Shown: piece by piece, positions 1 to 11,965 of the stretch
How positions within the stretch are numbered: the first letter of the stretch is position 1
How the letters are laid out: every line of letters begins with the position of its first letter
Assembly: GCA_015847255.1 (NCBI GenBank)
Contig: JADLZK010002797.1
Coordinates: 186,001-250,000, forward strand
Source of the DNA: Hyparrhenia diplandra
Lineage: Eukaryota; Streptophyta; Magnoliopsida; Poales; Poaceae
DNA length: 64,000 nucleotides
Direction: 5' to 3'
Notes under the pieces: model-generated
The model's database searches: none
Told to the model about the DNA's origin: nothing
Seen by the model: only the letters and a program-made list of their open reading frames with translations
Position numbers and translations under genes: made by a program

Positions 1-719
1 CTCCCACGTATGGGGCGGCTCCCTCACCACCCCGACGGTCACCGGGCCGGGGTAGTTCGCTTTAATCGGGAGGCTCGGATGCCATTGATATGGCGCGAAC
101 TGCCCCCTCCGCTACAATCTTCCGATTCTCGCACGAGCCATTAAGATGAATTGTTAGTCCGAAGTTCGATTTTCAACATGTCATATGAACAAGTAGTGAA
201 AATATCAATGGCTACTTACTTGTCACCGTGGGGTCGAATCACCGAGGCGGCGGGCAAAAGGGATCGCCCCCTCGTGGGAGGGTCGAGGCCTGTATTTGGT
301 AGACCTTGCTCAAACTCGAGGAAGACGCCTCGACAGTGTCTCTTCGGCACCGAGTCCGAAGTCCGAAGAGGTGTGGGTCGGCGGCGTCGACGATGGCCCC
401 CGGCTGGCCCGACGACGGCCCCGCTGGCCCGACAAAGACACAAACTCAAGCCTCCTCGTGGGCCGGGCGGCGTCGGCCGCGCCTCGGCGTCTCCACCATC
501 AGGTCTGCTCGTTGGCCTCCTCCTGCGTCGGCGTGGGGAGAGGGGGCCTCGCAGCGTAGAGGGATTTGGACCCCCTGTCGGCGTTGCGCCTTCCGCCCCG
601 CACGGCATTTTGTCAAGTCCCCCGCAAAGACAAAGAGTAAACCAATTAATATTGCAAAATGAACGAAACATAATTGAAAGGTAACAATAATAACAAAATA
701 GTATTACATGATTTAGAAA
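1..719. other. GC-rich sequence downstream of TNP2, no recognised gene
   Basis: Overlapping open frames on both strands (151-684 plus, 216-671 minus) are Arg/Pro/Gly-rich and look like by-products of high GC. CACTA elements often carry a second gene on this side of TNP2, but I recognise no domain here and call no gene. Confidence 0.4.
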
Positions 720-3700
720 TTATCTCCCCGAATGCCTAAAGGCTGGCATGTAGTCATCACTATCACTATTGTAATCATCAATGTCACCATCCTCATCATC
801 GTATACGCCCTCGGCATGTGCATCGCCCTCCACAACTCCTTCGGCGCACCATCCTCCATCGTTCAAGAATTTGCAAGTCCTTAGCATCCCCGCACCTCAT
901 CACCCTCGTCCTCATCGATGGCGTTGTCTACTTCCATGCCCATCGGCGAAAGAATGTCTATCTCCAACGTCCTTCTAGCCCCTCGGGTTGATAGAACTCT
1001 TGGTGTTTGGGTCAAGGTTGTAATCATCATCGTTCGAACAGCGCTTTTACCGTGCGGCGATACCTTTGCACAAGGTACCAACCCGCAAGGTCCTCGTGTT
1101 TTTTGGCACGCCCATGGGAGGTAATAAACTTGTGTGGCGTGTATATTGGCCACAATATAGACATCCTCTCCTCCATATCACGGAATCTGTCGAATTTCGA
1201 TTTGCCCAATCGTAGGGTCTACTTTTCGTGTCATCGAGGATCGAACCAATGGCATTTGAATACCACTAGCTTGAGCTCTTTAGGACCCCGAAGTTGAGCT
1301 CATATATTTCTTCGACTATGCCGTAATAGTCCTTCTTATCCAAGCGGGCGTCACGAACTCCGGTGCACGTTGTTTTTTGCGGTTGGGCCGACTCTCCTTG
1401 TAGCTTTCGTGCGGCGATAGCCATTCACATCATAAATGGTGAACGAGTTGACCCCTACGGGGAAGCCATTGCCCACTGTTTTAAATCTTCGCACATTTTG
1501 GCATACGTGCGGGCTGCAAGGTGAGGCCATATACATCATTACATTATATGTTACTAGGACCAAAGTGGAATATCAAAGTCGGAACGAGGTTAGTTGGATG
1601 GCACCTTTGAACGAGAACCGAGGAAATAAAATCGGGCTGCCCATTTTTTAGAAGATTGTCTTCTTGTTGCAAGGTAGGAGCCCCATTCCTCTCGGTGTTG
1701 ACCAATAAATTCCCTGAAAAACAAGACAAGTGGGTCGGATCGATAGGTGGAGGATATTGACCGCGTATGGAACAAGCTCATTGAGAACTTATTGTTGATA
1801 AGGAGCCACCGTCAAGGTTCAACAACACATAGAGCATGATAGTGCGCCACTCATCAAAGGAAAAGTGCTTGTGGGTAGCTGCGCTTCCTCTTCCGACTTG
1901 CCCTCCGAAAAGGCCGAGGTTCGATGAACTCGTCGGCGTTGTAACGAGGGGTAGGATTGTGGACGATTTGGGAAGTTTCTCGGTATAGTATGCGTGTGAA
2001 GGTCGACACCTCCTCTAGAATGTATGCCTCGCCACGGAAGGCTCAATTTTGGCTTTATTCACGCATTTTCTCCGAAGTACCTTGAGAGCCCTCTCGATTG
2101 GATAGCACCAACGAACGCACGGGCCCCCCAATCGTTCCTCGCTAGGAAGGTGCAAAATCGAGGTCTTTGCTTCGACGGGGAAGAAGCCGGTGGAAATATC
2201 ATCTCCAACTTGTAGATCAACACAGGTGCGCCACGCTCCGGATCAGCAATCGCATCCCGAGATAACTCCATAACACAAAGCTAGCGGAAGAAAAAGCTCA
2301 ACTCTGCCGGGACGCGCCACAGCGGCTGGGAGAGGTATCCCCGAGTCATCGCGGGAAGGATCCGCTCAATCCATATGTGGAAGTCATGACTCTTCATCCC
2401 TAAGACTTTCATAGTGCGCAAGTTCACTCCCCTACTACCAGATTCGCCGCATACCCATCGTCGGGAACGATAACGTCTTCATCCCTTTGTAGTACTTCCT
2501 TCCTATCGGCCCCTTTTGATGATGTAGTCGGCCGGGCCTTTTTTTTCATCTCTTCCCGGGGCTAGGGGTCTCTATCACTAGCTTTGGTCTATCGCACATC
2601 ATCTCTATGTCAAGTCTAGCCTTAACGTTGTCCTTTGACTTCTTAAGGTCCATGGTTGTTGCGAAGAGTGCCTCGGAGATATTCTTTTTTGTGTGCATTA
2701 CATCGATGTTGTGTGGAAAAAGAAGATCCTTGAAGTAGGGGAGATTAGTCAAGCCCGATATATAAGTCCACATGTGTGTGGTACCATATCCAACAAAACA
2801 ACCTTTCTTTTCATCGATTTTGAGACCAGCTAGCTCGGCAAGGACCTCTTCACCGGTCATAAACTTTGGGATGGGGTCGGTGACTTCAACACCTTTCGTG
2901 AAGTGCTTTTTGTCTAGTCTGAATTCATGGTTCTCGGGCAGGAATTGACGATGTTTGTCAAACGAAGAATACTTGCCACCCTTGTTCAGCCAGGTGAACA
3001 TCACAGCTGCCTTGCATGTTGGGCAAGGGAACCTCCCATGAACACACCATGCGCTGAATATACCATAAGCCAGGAAGTCATGCATTGAATATAGGTACCA
3101 CACATGCATTGTAAAGTTCGTCTTTGTAGCACGGATTAAATGCGTCGGTACCCCATTTTGCCAAGCATCTTGCAATTCATCCCACACGGCTGCATGAACA
3201 CACCCATATTGTTGCGGGTGCCTGGGTATTATCGGCGTCAAAACAGGTGCTTGAGCTCAAACATGACACCCGGGGAAGATTGAGAGGGATCACGAACATG
3301 GGCCAACAAGTGTATGCGGGGCGCCAACATTCCATACGGGTTGAACCCATTCATTTGCGAACGCCACTGGCGTACATTTTGAGTCTCCATAGCTTTTTCG
3401 GGATGCATATTATTGAAGTGCTTCCATGCATCACCATCCAATGGGTGTACCAACTTCTCGGGATCTGTATCTTTTGCCCTTCTTGTGCCATGTCATTTGT
3501 TTCGCGGACTCCCTGTCATGTACAGCCGTTGGAGCCTCGGTATGAAAGGAAGGTGTCGTAGGACCATCTCGGGGATCTTGGACTGTTTCTTCCCTGCCAT
3601 CACTACATTCTACCTCCACAAACCTAGAGGGTTTGCACTTTGGACGAGGCGTTGCTTCCTTCGGGTCTCCCTAAATAGGACGCACCCCTTTGGACAAGCA

Positions 3701-4330
3701 TGGTATGACTCATACGGCATCTTGAGTCCATGAAGGAGTCTCGTGACTCGTGCGTGTTCTTCGCAGGGGCGTGACCCTCTGGAAGCAGTTTGCCAATAAC
3801 TGACAACAAGGTGTCGAAGCCGTCTCGACTAATGCTCAATTGCGACTTCAACGCTATAAGGCGTGAAATGGCATCCAGCTTCGTAACCATTGTCTTCTCG
3901 TGAAGGGGCTACTGTGCCGCCTCCATCATCTCGTAGAACGCCTTTGCGGTTTCCTCAGGTTCCTCCTCCAATCCTTCATTGAACCGTGCATCGTGAAAGT
4001 CCGCCATCATGTTCCGCCATCCCGGCATCGCATCATACTCCTCGAGGAGGGGGCCTCGCCACGTCCTCTCTAATATGATCGACTTCACCATGGAAGATCC
4101 AGCGGCTATAGTTTGGGACGAATCCGTGCTTGAAAATATCTTTGCCCATTTCAACCTTTCATTTCTTTTTCTTGTTCTTACATTTGCTTTGGGGGACACG
4201 GCATCCGAATAGACCCTTTAGCAAATTTGGGCCAAATGCATGCTCCAGGAAAGCATCGGTCCCCTAATCCATTCAAGGCTCTTACTTGCGAAGCCCGTGT
4301 ACATCCACTCACGGTTATCCATCCTCGTCA
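720..4330 (-). pseudogene. TNP2-like CACTA transposase, frameshifted
   Basis: This is the relic of the transposase that cuts and moves CACTA elements. From 5' to 3' on the minus strand the family's domain order is visible. A transposase-associated domain with NREWMYTGFASKS starts at an ATG at 4330. A linker follows (4199-3624). The Transposase_21 core (3453-2546) has NGFNPYGM, HVWYLYSMHD, CVHGRFPCPTCK, KGGKYSSFDKHRQFLP and PHNIDVMHTKKN. A DUF4218-like part (about 2271-1950) has VLIYKLEMIFPP and AEAYILEEV. A DUF4216-like part (about 1500-1150) has YDVNGYR and YYGIVEEIYELNF. An Asp-rich tail ends at TAA (720-722). The parts lie in different frames with many shifts and stops, so no functional transposase can be made. 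Introns could explain some breaks but not all. Confidence 0.85.
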
Positions 4331-5089
4331 TACGCCCATGTCGGCGAGCCATATAACCAGCAATTGCATCTACACGCCCGTACCATCTAATAGGTGAGGG
4401 ATAGGTCCTAATCCCACCGAGGATGCGTAGACAAGGTTAGCTTCCATGCTCTCGCTCCTATCCGACACGGAATTTCGGACACCTCCCCCATTTGTTCACC
4501 CCGATACACGCCCCGACGGGGAGAGTGTGTATCCGGAGAACAACGGGAGGTGCCGCCGAAAAATCCGGCTCGGACGGGAGCCGAGCATGGATGCTAACCC
4601 ATCTACGCATCCACGGGCTGTCCAAAAAACGTGGACAATCCGAGAAAACAGATACGGTCGCAGATATGCGCATGCGCATACCAACGCCAGTATCTCTTTT
4701 GGACGGAGACGCCCCTAACCGGGTCACGCTATGTAAGACAACTATAAGGACGGGAGGTGATTAATACCTACGGTGTCGATGGAGACGCGGTGCAGCAAGA
4801 CACGCAGCGCCCACGAGGACGATCGGGGTTGCCGAGTCCCTCCCACAGATCCTCCTACAAAACAAGGGCAAAAAATAGTTAGTGTCGACTCAAAATTTCG
4901 GCAGCACCTCCCCTGCACGGGGAGGTTCCGAAAACCTGCAAAAAACATGGCACGAAGGCTAACAACCACATACATATACCAAATATGGGCACGAAGGCCA
5001 CCAACCACCAATATATCAACAAGAGCCATTTACTTTACTTCTCGAAACCATGCAGATGAAAGTATTCAAGTATTACAAGAACAATTACT
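4331..5089. other. CACTA interior 5' of TNP2, no gene seen
   Basis: This moderately GC-rich sequence lies between the TNP2 start and the low-complexity tracts. Short open frames exist on both strands, but none is longer than about 116 codons and none resembles a known protein. It probably held the TNP2 promoter and leader. Confidence 0.4.
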
Positions 5090-5290
5090 AGTAACCCTAC
5101 AACTACTACTAACAACTACTTAACTACTAACACTACAAATACTAAGAGCTACTTAACTATTTACTAACTACTACTACTAACCCTACAACTAACACTACTA
5201 CTTAACCACTACTACTAGTACTAACCACTACTACTTAACCACTACTACTAGTACTAACCACTAGTTATCCCTAACAACTACTACTAACCA
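5090..5290. repeat. ACT/ACTACTAAC microsatellite-like tract
   Basis: About 200 bp are made of imperfect CTA/ACT trinucleotide units with ACTTAACTACTA variants, lying within the CACTA element. Confidence 0.8.
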
Positions 5291-5389
5291 CTACTAGAAG
5301 GATTGGGCTTACCTTGGCAATGGTAATGACGGCGACGGCGTGGATCACAAGAAGAAGACGAAGGCGACGGCCGGTCGGATCGGCACTTT

Positions 5390-5580
5390 CTTCTTCTTCC
5401 TCCTCCCCCTTTCCTCTTCTTCCTCCTCTCCTTCCTCTTCTTCCCTTCCTCCCTCTTCCTCCTCCCTCCCCCTTTCTCTTCTTCCTCCTCTCCTTCCTCC
5501 TCTTCCTCTTCTTCCCTTCCTCCATCTTCCTCCTCACCTTCCCCTTCCTCCCTCTTCCTCCTCACCTTCCCCTTTCTCCC
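5390..5580. repeat. Polypyrimidine tract (TTCCTCC/TTCTTCC)
   Basis: An almost pure C/T run on the plus strand with degenerate TTCCTCCTC and TCTTCTTCC units. It makes long Pro/Ser open frames on plus and Glu/Arg/Lys frames on minus, which I treat as spurious. Confidence 0.85.
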
Positions 5581-5589
5581 CTGCCGCCG

Positions 5590-5895
5590 GAACAGGGCGG
5601 GGCTGGCGGGTAGAGGGCGCCGGGCGGGGCGGGGGGGGCGGAGGCGGGCGGGGGGCGTGGTCGGGCGCCGACGGCGCCGGCCGAGGGCTGGGCAAGGCGA
5701 CGGCGGGCGCCCGGGTCGCGCGGGGGGGGTCCGCGGCGGGCGGGGGGCGGGTCCGCGGCGGGCGGGCGGGTCCGGCCGGCGGGCGGGCGGTCCGCGGCGA
5801 GGCCCGGCGGTGGCGGGGGCGGCGGCGGGGACCGGCGGGCGTGGTGGCGCGGGCGGGGGCGTGTGGGCGGGCTCGGGTGGGGGCGTGGAAATGAA
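5590..5895. repeat. G-rich strand-biased tract
   Basis: About 300 bp have extreme G excess on the plus strand, with many GGGCGGG and GGCGGGCGG runs. There is a sharp switch from the C/T-rich tract just upstream. The open frames on both strands are low-complexity. Runs of three or more G are dense enough for G-quadruplex potential. Confidence 0.8.
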
Positions 5896-5924
5896 GAGCC
5901 AAGAGGGAGCGGGTCCAAATATTT

Positions 5925-6085
5925 ATCCGCGCCTTTGCCGGTGTGCCGAAAAATGAGGCACTCGGCAAAGGTGTTATTTTTTTTTTAAAAAAATACTCTT
6001 TGCCGGAGTGCCACACGTCTAGGCACTCGGCAAAGAAACATCTTTGCCGAGTGTCATATATGGCACTTTCGGCAAAGTATGCATT
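5925..6085. repeat. CACTA subterminal repeats (TTTGCCGAGTG motif)
   Basis: Direct and inverted copies of GCACTCGGCAAAG and CTTTGCCGAGTG occur around 5930-5970 and 6005-6080. In this superfamily such repeats are the binding sites for the element's TnpA-type protein near the ends. They mark the 5' side of the minus-strand element. Confidence 0.85.
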
Positions 6086-6530
6086 TTTTTGTTTTTCGTC
6101 CCATATTTTTTTGTGTGGACTTGGTACAGTAATTACATCTCATCTTCAGAATTTGGGACAATTTCAAGTTGTTTTGCTTTATTTCATGAATTATTTCTTT
6201 TTTTCTTGCATTTTTCGGACCACTCCAAATTTGAACTGCAGGTACATGAAATAATAAAATTTGGTCATTCAAAAAATATTATTCATGATGTTTGGCGTAT
6301 GTTTAGGCTCAATCCAGGAACTCGAAATTACGAACATTTTTTTTGTGTCGGAACATGACGAAGTTACATGCTTGGGGAAAAGTGTTTTTAAATTCTATAA
6401 AATCCAAATGAAGTTTAAAAATCACGAAACTTGGCGAGGTGTCTTGTCATCTCATGAGGAGGCTGTGGTAAAAATTTGAAAAAGTTTCGAGCAAGTTGTG
6501 ACATCGGATGGCTAAAACTCAAACATCTCC

Positions 6531-7264
6531 ACACTCTCCACATGTGATCAAGTGTGGGGTTCTCAATGAGGTGTTTTTGCGACGGAGCGCGCTCAGCGGA
6601 TCTGTGGGCGCGGCGGGCAGTTGGGACGCTGAAGACTCAGTGTGGCGTTAGCCGTTGGCGAGGCTGATCCGCTGACAATATGCGATGCACGGGTCGGAGT
6701 CTCTCAGGCCCGGTGAGATGGCGTGTGTAGTGGACTAGTGGGCAAACATGCCTGGCAGCAGGCAGGCTGGATAGCATGGATCGGAGTCTTAGAGGCCGAT
6801 AGAGGGTGTAGTGGGCTAACGTGCCTGGTTCTCGACAAAGTTTTCATTGGGCTGCAGTGGGCCAACGGGAGGTTCGATTCGGGGCCCAAAGGTTCCTGTG
6901 GACTAGTTTCATTGGACGTGGTTGACCTTTCCCCAGCCCATGCGGCCCAGCCAGCCAGCGCACGGATCGGAACAGAACGGGACTAAAATGAATTTGTTGG
7001 CCTGCAACGAAACTAAAATGAAGCAGCACGCAGGCTCCTTAATTATATGTAGCTAGTGTTCTTAGTTAATACTACTATACTAAGAAAAGTGCGTATCTCA
7101 TAGAACTATTTGTGTCAAACAAAGCTACACTTATTAGATACTATACAAATAGGAAACGGTTTCCTGCAGGCAGGTGATATCCCATCAACACTGGTTTCCT
7201 GCACCTCAAGGCAGCTGACGGTGGCCACAACTGATGCCTTCTGACTTCTTGTGCTACCAATGGA
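6531..7264. other. Intergenic block with NLR-cluster repeat module
   Basis: No gene is seen. The segment around 6760-7000 (GCATGGATCGGAGTCT, then GTGGGCCAACGGGAGGTTC, then CGGATCGGAACAGAACGG) recurs in diverged form near 19510-19650, 23940, 24640, 54340-54470 and 57160. The part 7080-7260 belongs to a block found 3' of the other NLR copies. Confidence 0.6.
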
Positions 7265-8933
7265 TCAGTCATCATCAACAAACTGCACAGTGCAAACATA
7301 GTGTGTACTCATTAGCTATGGGTTGTAACTGGACCCAAAGATTAATTCGGCACAACGGATATATGAAACAATAACTAATCTATGCAAGAAAATTGAGCTT
7401 CTAAATTACTTTCTTGATGTTTTCTCCTCGTGCTGTCAATTGTCTTACTTTTTGTATGCAGCAAGTAAACTAAAGTACGGCACGATCCAAGAGAAAACAA
7501 ACAACGAACGGAATATAGTTGTATAACGGAAAACTTGAAGCTTGTAATTAGATATAGTGCATCTCGGCAGCGAACTTACTCTAACGTTTATGTGAGCCAG
7601 CTTCATCTTGTTATCTTCGGATTCACACCACTCCTTGAGTTCCTGGTTGTATCCGATCTCTAGCTTCTGAAGCTTGGGGAAGTGCTGTATACATGCAGGC
7701 AACGACTCGATGCTGCTACATCCCCAGATGACAAGGCTTTCTAGAGAAGAGAGGTCGCCCAGCCATTCAGGCAATGCTGATATCCAATTGCACCATTCCA
7801 ACGTCAGCGACTCAAGGGAAGTGAGGTGGCGCATGCTTTCCGGCAAGCTCTTCAGGTTATTTCCTAGGATCCACAACTCTTGAAGGGCAGGGAAGTGATG
7901 AAATAGCCTTATGCTCTTGTAGTAGCCGTCATGTACGTATACTCAGTTTGATGGCTCGACTAGAGGAGCATTGATGACTGGTTTTGCCTACATCCTCCAA
8001 AGAAGATATGACTTGGTCGCTGAAAGATATAATGCACTCATGAAATGTTGGTGGCCGTCGTTTCAACCTCAACCTCTCACAAAATTGTATGCACAGAGTG
8101 TCCAGCACAGGGAACATGAACTCCTCCACACCATCCTCAACAGAGTATGTTGTGTTCCACTCCTCCAAGCCTTTCATCTCTGTGATTCTGAAGGATGACA
8201 GTCGACGGAATGCTCCTTTGCCACCACAGAATTCTCCATCGATTCTTTTAACGCCAGGCAAATTCCAGAGCTCCAGCTTTTCTAGGTGCAGTAACTGTCC
8301 AAGTGGTGGCAGGTTGCTACACGTGGGCATATCTGACAGTTTAATAGAAACAAGATTTGTCAGGTGACTATAAACGCACATGAGCCAGCCTGGAAAGCTT
8401 GTACGGTTGTAACCTTCCAGGCACATGCTCTTCAAACCTCTTGGTGGCACTAGTTGTCCCAACAAATCTTGGTCATCCACAAATTCAACCCCACGCTTAG
8501 TGGACCATGCCAATCTTAACTCCGAGAGATTATGTTTGTCCGCCAACTTAACTTTAGTGGCTTCTTCTAGAGACCTAACATTTTCAAGAGAAAGTATTCT
8601 TAACTCACTGACATTGATGCCCTCAAGAAGATGAAGATTGCTCCTGCAACCATTGACCTCATCAGCACGAATCATGAAGACTGGTAATGTTTGTAAATCA
8701 GCGTCGAGGAGGTAGTTGTTCCCGAGGAGGGTGAGCTCGCCGATGGCCTTCATGCAGATAAGGTGGCCCGTGAGGATGGCGTTGTGTAGGGCCGGGAGCC
8801 TGGAGCCGTACCTCGCCTTGATGGAGTCTACGGCTTTATTGGAGCTGCACTCGAATCCCAACGCCCGGATTGCTGCGACGTTCATCTCCGGGTAGGACAG
8901 GAGCTTGGTGGCACAGTCTTCGGTAGCCATGGA
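7265..8933 (-). pseudogene. NLR-A: chimeric LRR remnant of a CC-NLR gene
   Basis: The last part of an NLR resistance gene lacks CC, NB-ARC and the first LRRs. Homology to NLR-B, -C and -D begins at about 8698 (LQTLPVF, DEVNGC, NLHLLEGINVSELRI) and runs to a conserved GTAAGT donor after the LRR exon (exon edge 7581). A tiny last exon (7282-7265) codes FVDDD and a stop. Within the LRRs, PPLGQLLHLEKLEL and DLSSLESLVIWGCSSIESLP are clear. Small indels near 7925 break the frame (stop at 7929; LRR frame resumes near 7876). Upstream of 8698 the reading frame continues unbroken into about 78 GC-rich codons starting MATEDCATKLL at 8933, which match no other NLR copy here and which I do not recognise. 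If transcribed, it could give a truncated LRR-only protein. Confidence 0.8.
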
Positions 8934-9369
8934 TCTGGAGAGGTCGGGAATCCTGTGGTCTCCGGATACCAAAGGTCACAGCCCCGATCAGGGGTATGGG
9001 CAGCGCTGGGCAGCCGGAGGCGCCCTAGTGCTGAGCATCGTTGAGAGGGAGAGGGGCAGCACGTGGGCGCTGCATGGATGGCGCGTGTGCAGGCTGCGAC
9101 AGCGGCAGCAACGCATGTGCGCGAGAGCGAGGGAGAAGACCGAGGCTTAGAAAGGGTTAAACCCTATTTTGTTTATTGCTTAATCTCAAAAGGATAGATC
9201 TCCCTTTATATTTATACGGAGGACTCGAGTTTCCTCACAAGTAATCCAGACTCTTTCTAATTTGACTTGACTTAACCCCTAAGTAATGACGATAATGAGG
9301 ACGGCACGCCACGCAGGGCTGCACGCCCCTCTTGGTCCTGGCTGGCCCATGTCACGCGTTTGCGTGTGA
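8699..9369 (-). mobile_element. Possible 5' end of a Copia-like LTR retroelement
   Basis: Read on the minus strand, a TGTCACACGC start near 9369 is followed by a TATA-like TATAAATATAAAGGG, an AATAAA just after it, and, about 390 bp on, TTGGTATCCGGAGACC (8972-8957). The last resembles the initiator-Met tRNA primer-binding site TGGTATCAGAGC used by many Copia elements. A start codon follows at 8933. This is the order expected of an LTR, PBS and start of gag, cut off at 8699 where NLR-A sequence begins. I do not recognise the encoded peptide as gag and see no second LTR, so the call is tentative. Confidence 0.4.
9202..9216 (-). promoter_or_regulatory. TATA-box-like element in LTR-like relic
   Basis: TATAAATATAAAGGG on the minus strand lies about 270 bp upstream of the ATG at 8933 and is oriented towards NLR-A. 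It could drive the chimeric reading frame. Confidence 0.35.
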
Positions 9370-10758
9370 CACTACATATGTTTAGTAATAACTCAGTAAT
9401 TACACATTTTGATCTTGTGCAGCATGAACATAGTCAGATTCCATGTACATATTACTGGATGTCATACCTTAGAAATCTATCTTCCAACTATACTCAATAG
9501 TAATCCACTTGGGCAAATACAGTTCGTTTGGATTGTCAACCCATGCAGCACACTGAGCCCATGCTCTGCAGATCAAAACTAAATCCTTTGAAAAACCAAT
9601 TTATCAGGTGGGTAGAAGAAATTATCAGCTAATCACCAACAGAGAACTACAAATACCACAGCCAATTAAACCTGCAATTAAATGACAAACCTCTTGTTTG
9701 TTAAAACAAAGGTTGTTCAGTCACTTGCAGTAACTAGATGGTACCCATATAACTAGAATAATTTGCAGAAAATTAATAAAAAAGAGTTAGCACTGTATTT
9801 AAGCTATATGTTGGTCCAGCAGTAAGTACCTGGGATTACAGGTCAACTCATAAGCCACTATTCAGATGCTAAACATGAAATAGACCAGTATGTGTCAATG
9901 CCTATTTTTCCTTTTCTGCTCCAAACAGGATCCCTTTGGTGACAGATGAACTCGCTCAACAGAAATGGGCACAAGAGCATTAAGTCTGTGCCAGCTCTGC
10001 TTGATAAGCACATGCAAGTCCAGGAATCAACTTCAATAAAGGAAATAAGTGTGACAATAAGAACTAGTAGTAATCATCTTGCAGAAACAGTTCCTTCAGA
10101 TAATAACAGGTGAGTACGTTTAAGATCTTCAAGAGTGAGGGAAGGACTTTAGACCACCAATGTATAGAATAAGTAATTAATGGTGGACAATGGCTCCTGC
10201 AACTTCAGATAATAATAGATCACACGGCAACTCCTGCAAAATGTGGGGACAACTAGAACAGTTTAGGAGGTCGAGTGGTGATCAATACCTATAACCAGAA
10301 CAGCCAACTAGAAGAATTACCGCTGAATCAGAACGAACTAGAAAACGTAGTTCAACTGGAAAGGAACTGATCAGGCTGCTGCTTATATTGATTAGTCTGT
10401 CCCAATGTAAATCGTTCCAGGTCCTGACAGTAGGATCTCTTCAATCTGTAGTCCTACAGAATCATGTGTGCTGCAAGCCTCAAGCTTCTGCTATATCTCT
10501 GCATGACAAGACAATAGTATGTGAGAACCGAAACAATGAAACCAGACCACCTTCTTCACTAAGTTGGGGCCATGAAGTTTTTTTCCAGAAATGACAATAG
10601 TACATACCTTAGGAACAGCACGTTGCAAAACGAAAGGTTGCAGCAATTGAGGAGCAAATGGAAACTATAAAGACGTTGTGGCAAAATGCCTCTTTCGAGT
10701 GGTTAATAAGATGTGCGGAAAAGCGTAGAGTAAAAGGCAGTGTGTGCAAAGACCACGG
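9370..10758. other. AT-rich intergenic, nothing recognised
   Basis: No open frame over about 70 codons, no terminal inverted repeats and no similarity to other parts of the window were found by eye. Confidence 0.5.
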
Positions 10759-11723
10759 AACCTATGGAATTTGATTATTGAGAATACTAAGCACCCTATT
10801 GGCTGTTTACTTGCATCGATAAGCCTATGGTTAGTTGCCCATGTGATTTGTTTACCTCGAGATTCGACTAGCACATGTGAAACTGGCAGTCACTGCAACC
10901 TAGACAGTTTAATTTCAGACCACGGATCGGATTCAGGTTTCATTAATCGAGTGTATGCGTTGAAAAATAAATTAGTCTGTCATTTTAGTGGATATGAATA
11001 CGGTTATCTACATTACAAGTTTTATTTGATACGAATATCTGATAATTGAGAGATCCATTTCCACTTCCATTTTCCATCCGTGGAGGCAAACCGCCATTCA
11101 TAAAAAAAAATGACCACGTTGGACTGAGCCTTGCAACTATCCTACAAACATTCCAAATAAATTACATGTATAATGAAAATGTTGAAAAATTGAGGAGATA
11201 TTTGAATACCATGGGCTGATTGTTAGCTAGTTATTTTTAACTTAAATTTGTTCTAGTGCGTTCAAACTCGAGGGCTAATAGGTGGACTATTTTTTTAACA
11301 GTCTTCTACTAGTTGTTAACCAAATAGGTAGCTAACCACAACTAATTTGGACTAATTTTTTTAAGCCCTAACTAGTAACTAGTCATGTGTATCTAAACAG
11401 GCTCATCACATATAGATACTCTAAATTACAATTTGAACATCCAAGCGGTTGTCTAGCTGAATTCAGATCGCATCGCCTTCATTGCTGGAATCATCTGCAG
11501 ATCTTGGTTCAAATCACGAAGTTTGTTGAGAAACTTGGCACCTCCACAGCGTGAAGTCAATCCTTGACTTTACATTGTTATGTCGCTATTTGCTACTCGG
11601 TATGCAATCCTCAACCGTTGGCTTCTTGGCTCCATTCTGTGGAGTTTTTGATTTTCTAGGATCTTCACTCGATGAAGTCTTCTGTGAAGCAAGTTCTGCG
11701 TCAAGCTAAAGATGTAATAAAAA
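10759..11723. repeat. Duplicated non-coding block, copy R1
   Basis: R1 shares long stretches with R3 (16854-17730) and its middle with R2 (11966-12306). Landmarks in order are CCTATGGAATTTGATTATTG, ACATGTGAAACTGGCAGTCA, GACCACGTTGGACTG, TACCATGGGCT and GGATCTTCACTCGATGAAG. The copies differ by many substitutions and small indels, so the duplication is old. No open frame is conserved between copies. Confidence 0.85.
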
Positions 11724-11897
11724 GCGTGAAGTCAATCCTTGACTTTACATTGTTATGTCGCTATTTGCTACTCGGTATGCAATCCTCAACCGTTGGCTTC
11801 TTGGCTCCATTCTGTGGAGTTTTTGATTTTCTAGGATCTTCACTCGATGAAGTCTTCTGTGAAGCAAGTTCTGCGTCAAGCTAAGATGTAATAAAAA
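11550..11897. repeat. 174-bp tandem duplication
   Basis: The segment starting GCGTGAAGTCAATCC at 11550 is repeated from 11724 almost exactly; the second copy lacks one A near its end. It lies at the right end of R1 and is much younger than the R1/R3 duplication because the copies are nearly identical. Confidence 0.95.
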
Positions 11898-11898
11898 A

Positions 11899-11965
11899 CG
11901 TGTCCGCAGTTATCGATCGCAGCAGGGAGCTTCGATAAATATAAATGACGCCCCGCATCTACGCA
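11899..11965. repeat. GATAAATA module, copy 1
   Basis: It holds GTGTCCGCAGTTATCGATCG, AGCAGGGAGCTTCGATAAATA and GACGCCCCGCATCTAC. Related copies lie at 12309-12400, 16747-16840, 18277-18330 and 19125-19225. Confidence 0.8.

Larger units (their letters stand above)
1..6530 (-). mobile_element. CACTA (En/Spm) DNA transposon, partial
   Basis: The segment reads as a CACTA element on the minus strand. It holds a decayed TNP2-type transposase (720-4330), then its 5' side with low-complexity tracts, then subterminal repeats of the TTTGCCGAGTG / CACTCGGCAAAG type at about 5930-6085, and then AT-rich internal sequence that I associate with this grass CACTA family to about 6530. The CACTA terminus itself (read as TAGTG on the plus strand) is not convincingly present on the right, and the other end lies left of the window. 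The element is therefore truncated or extends out of view, and the right boundary is approximate. Confidence 0.82.

Noticed and set aside
5340..6016. Long open frames on both strands (184 and 160 codons)
   Set aside because: They cover the polypyrimidine and G-rich tracts and are low-complexity; opposite strands are equally open, as expected from composition alone.
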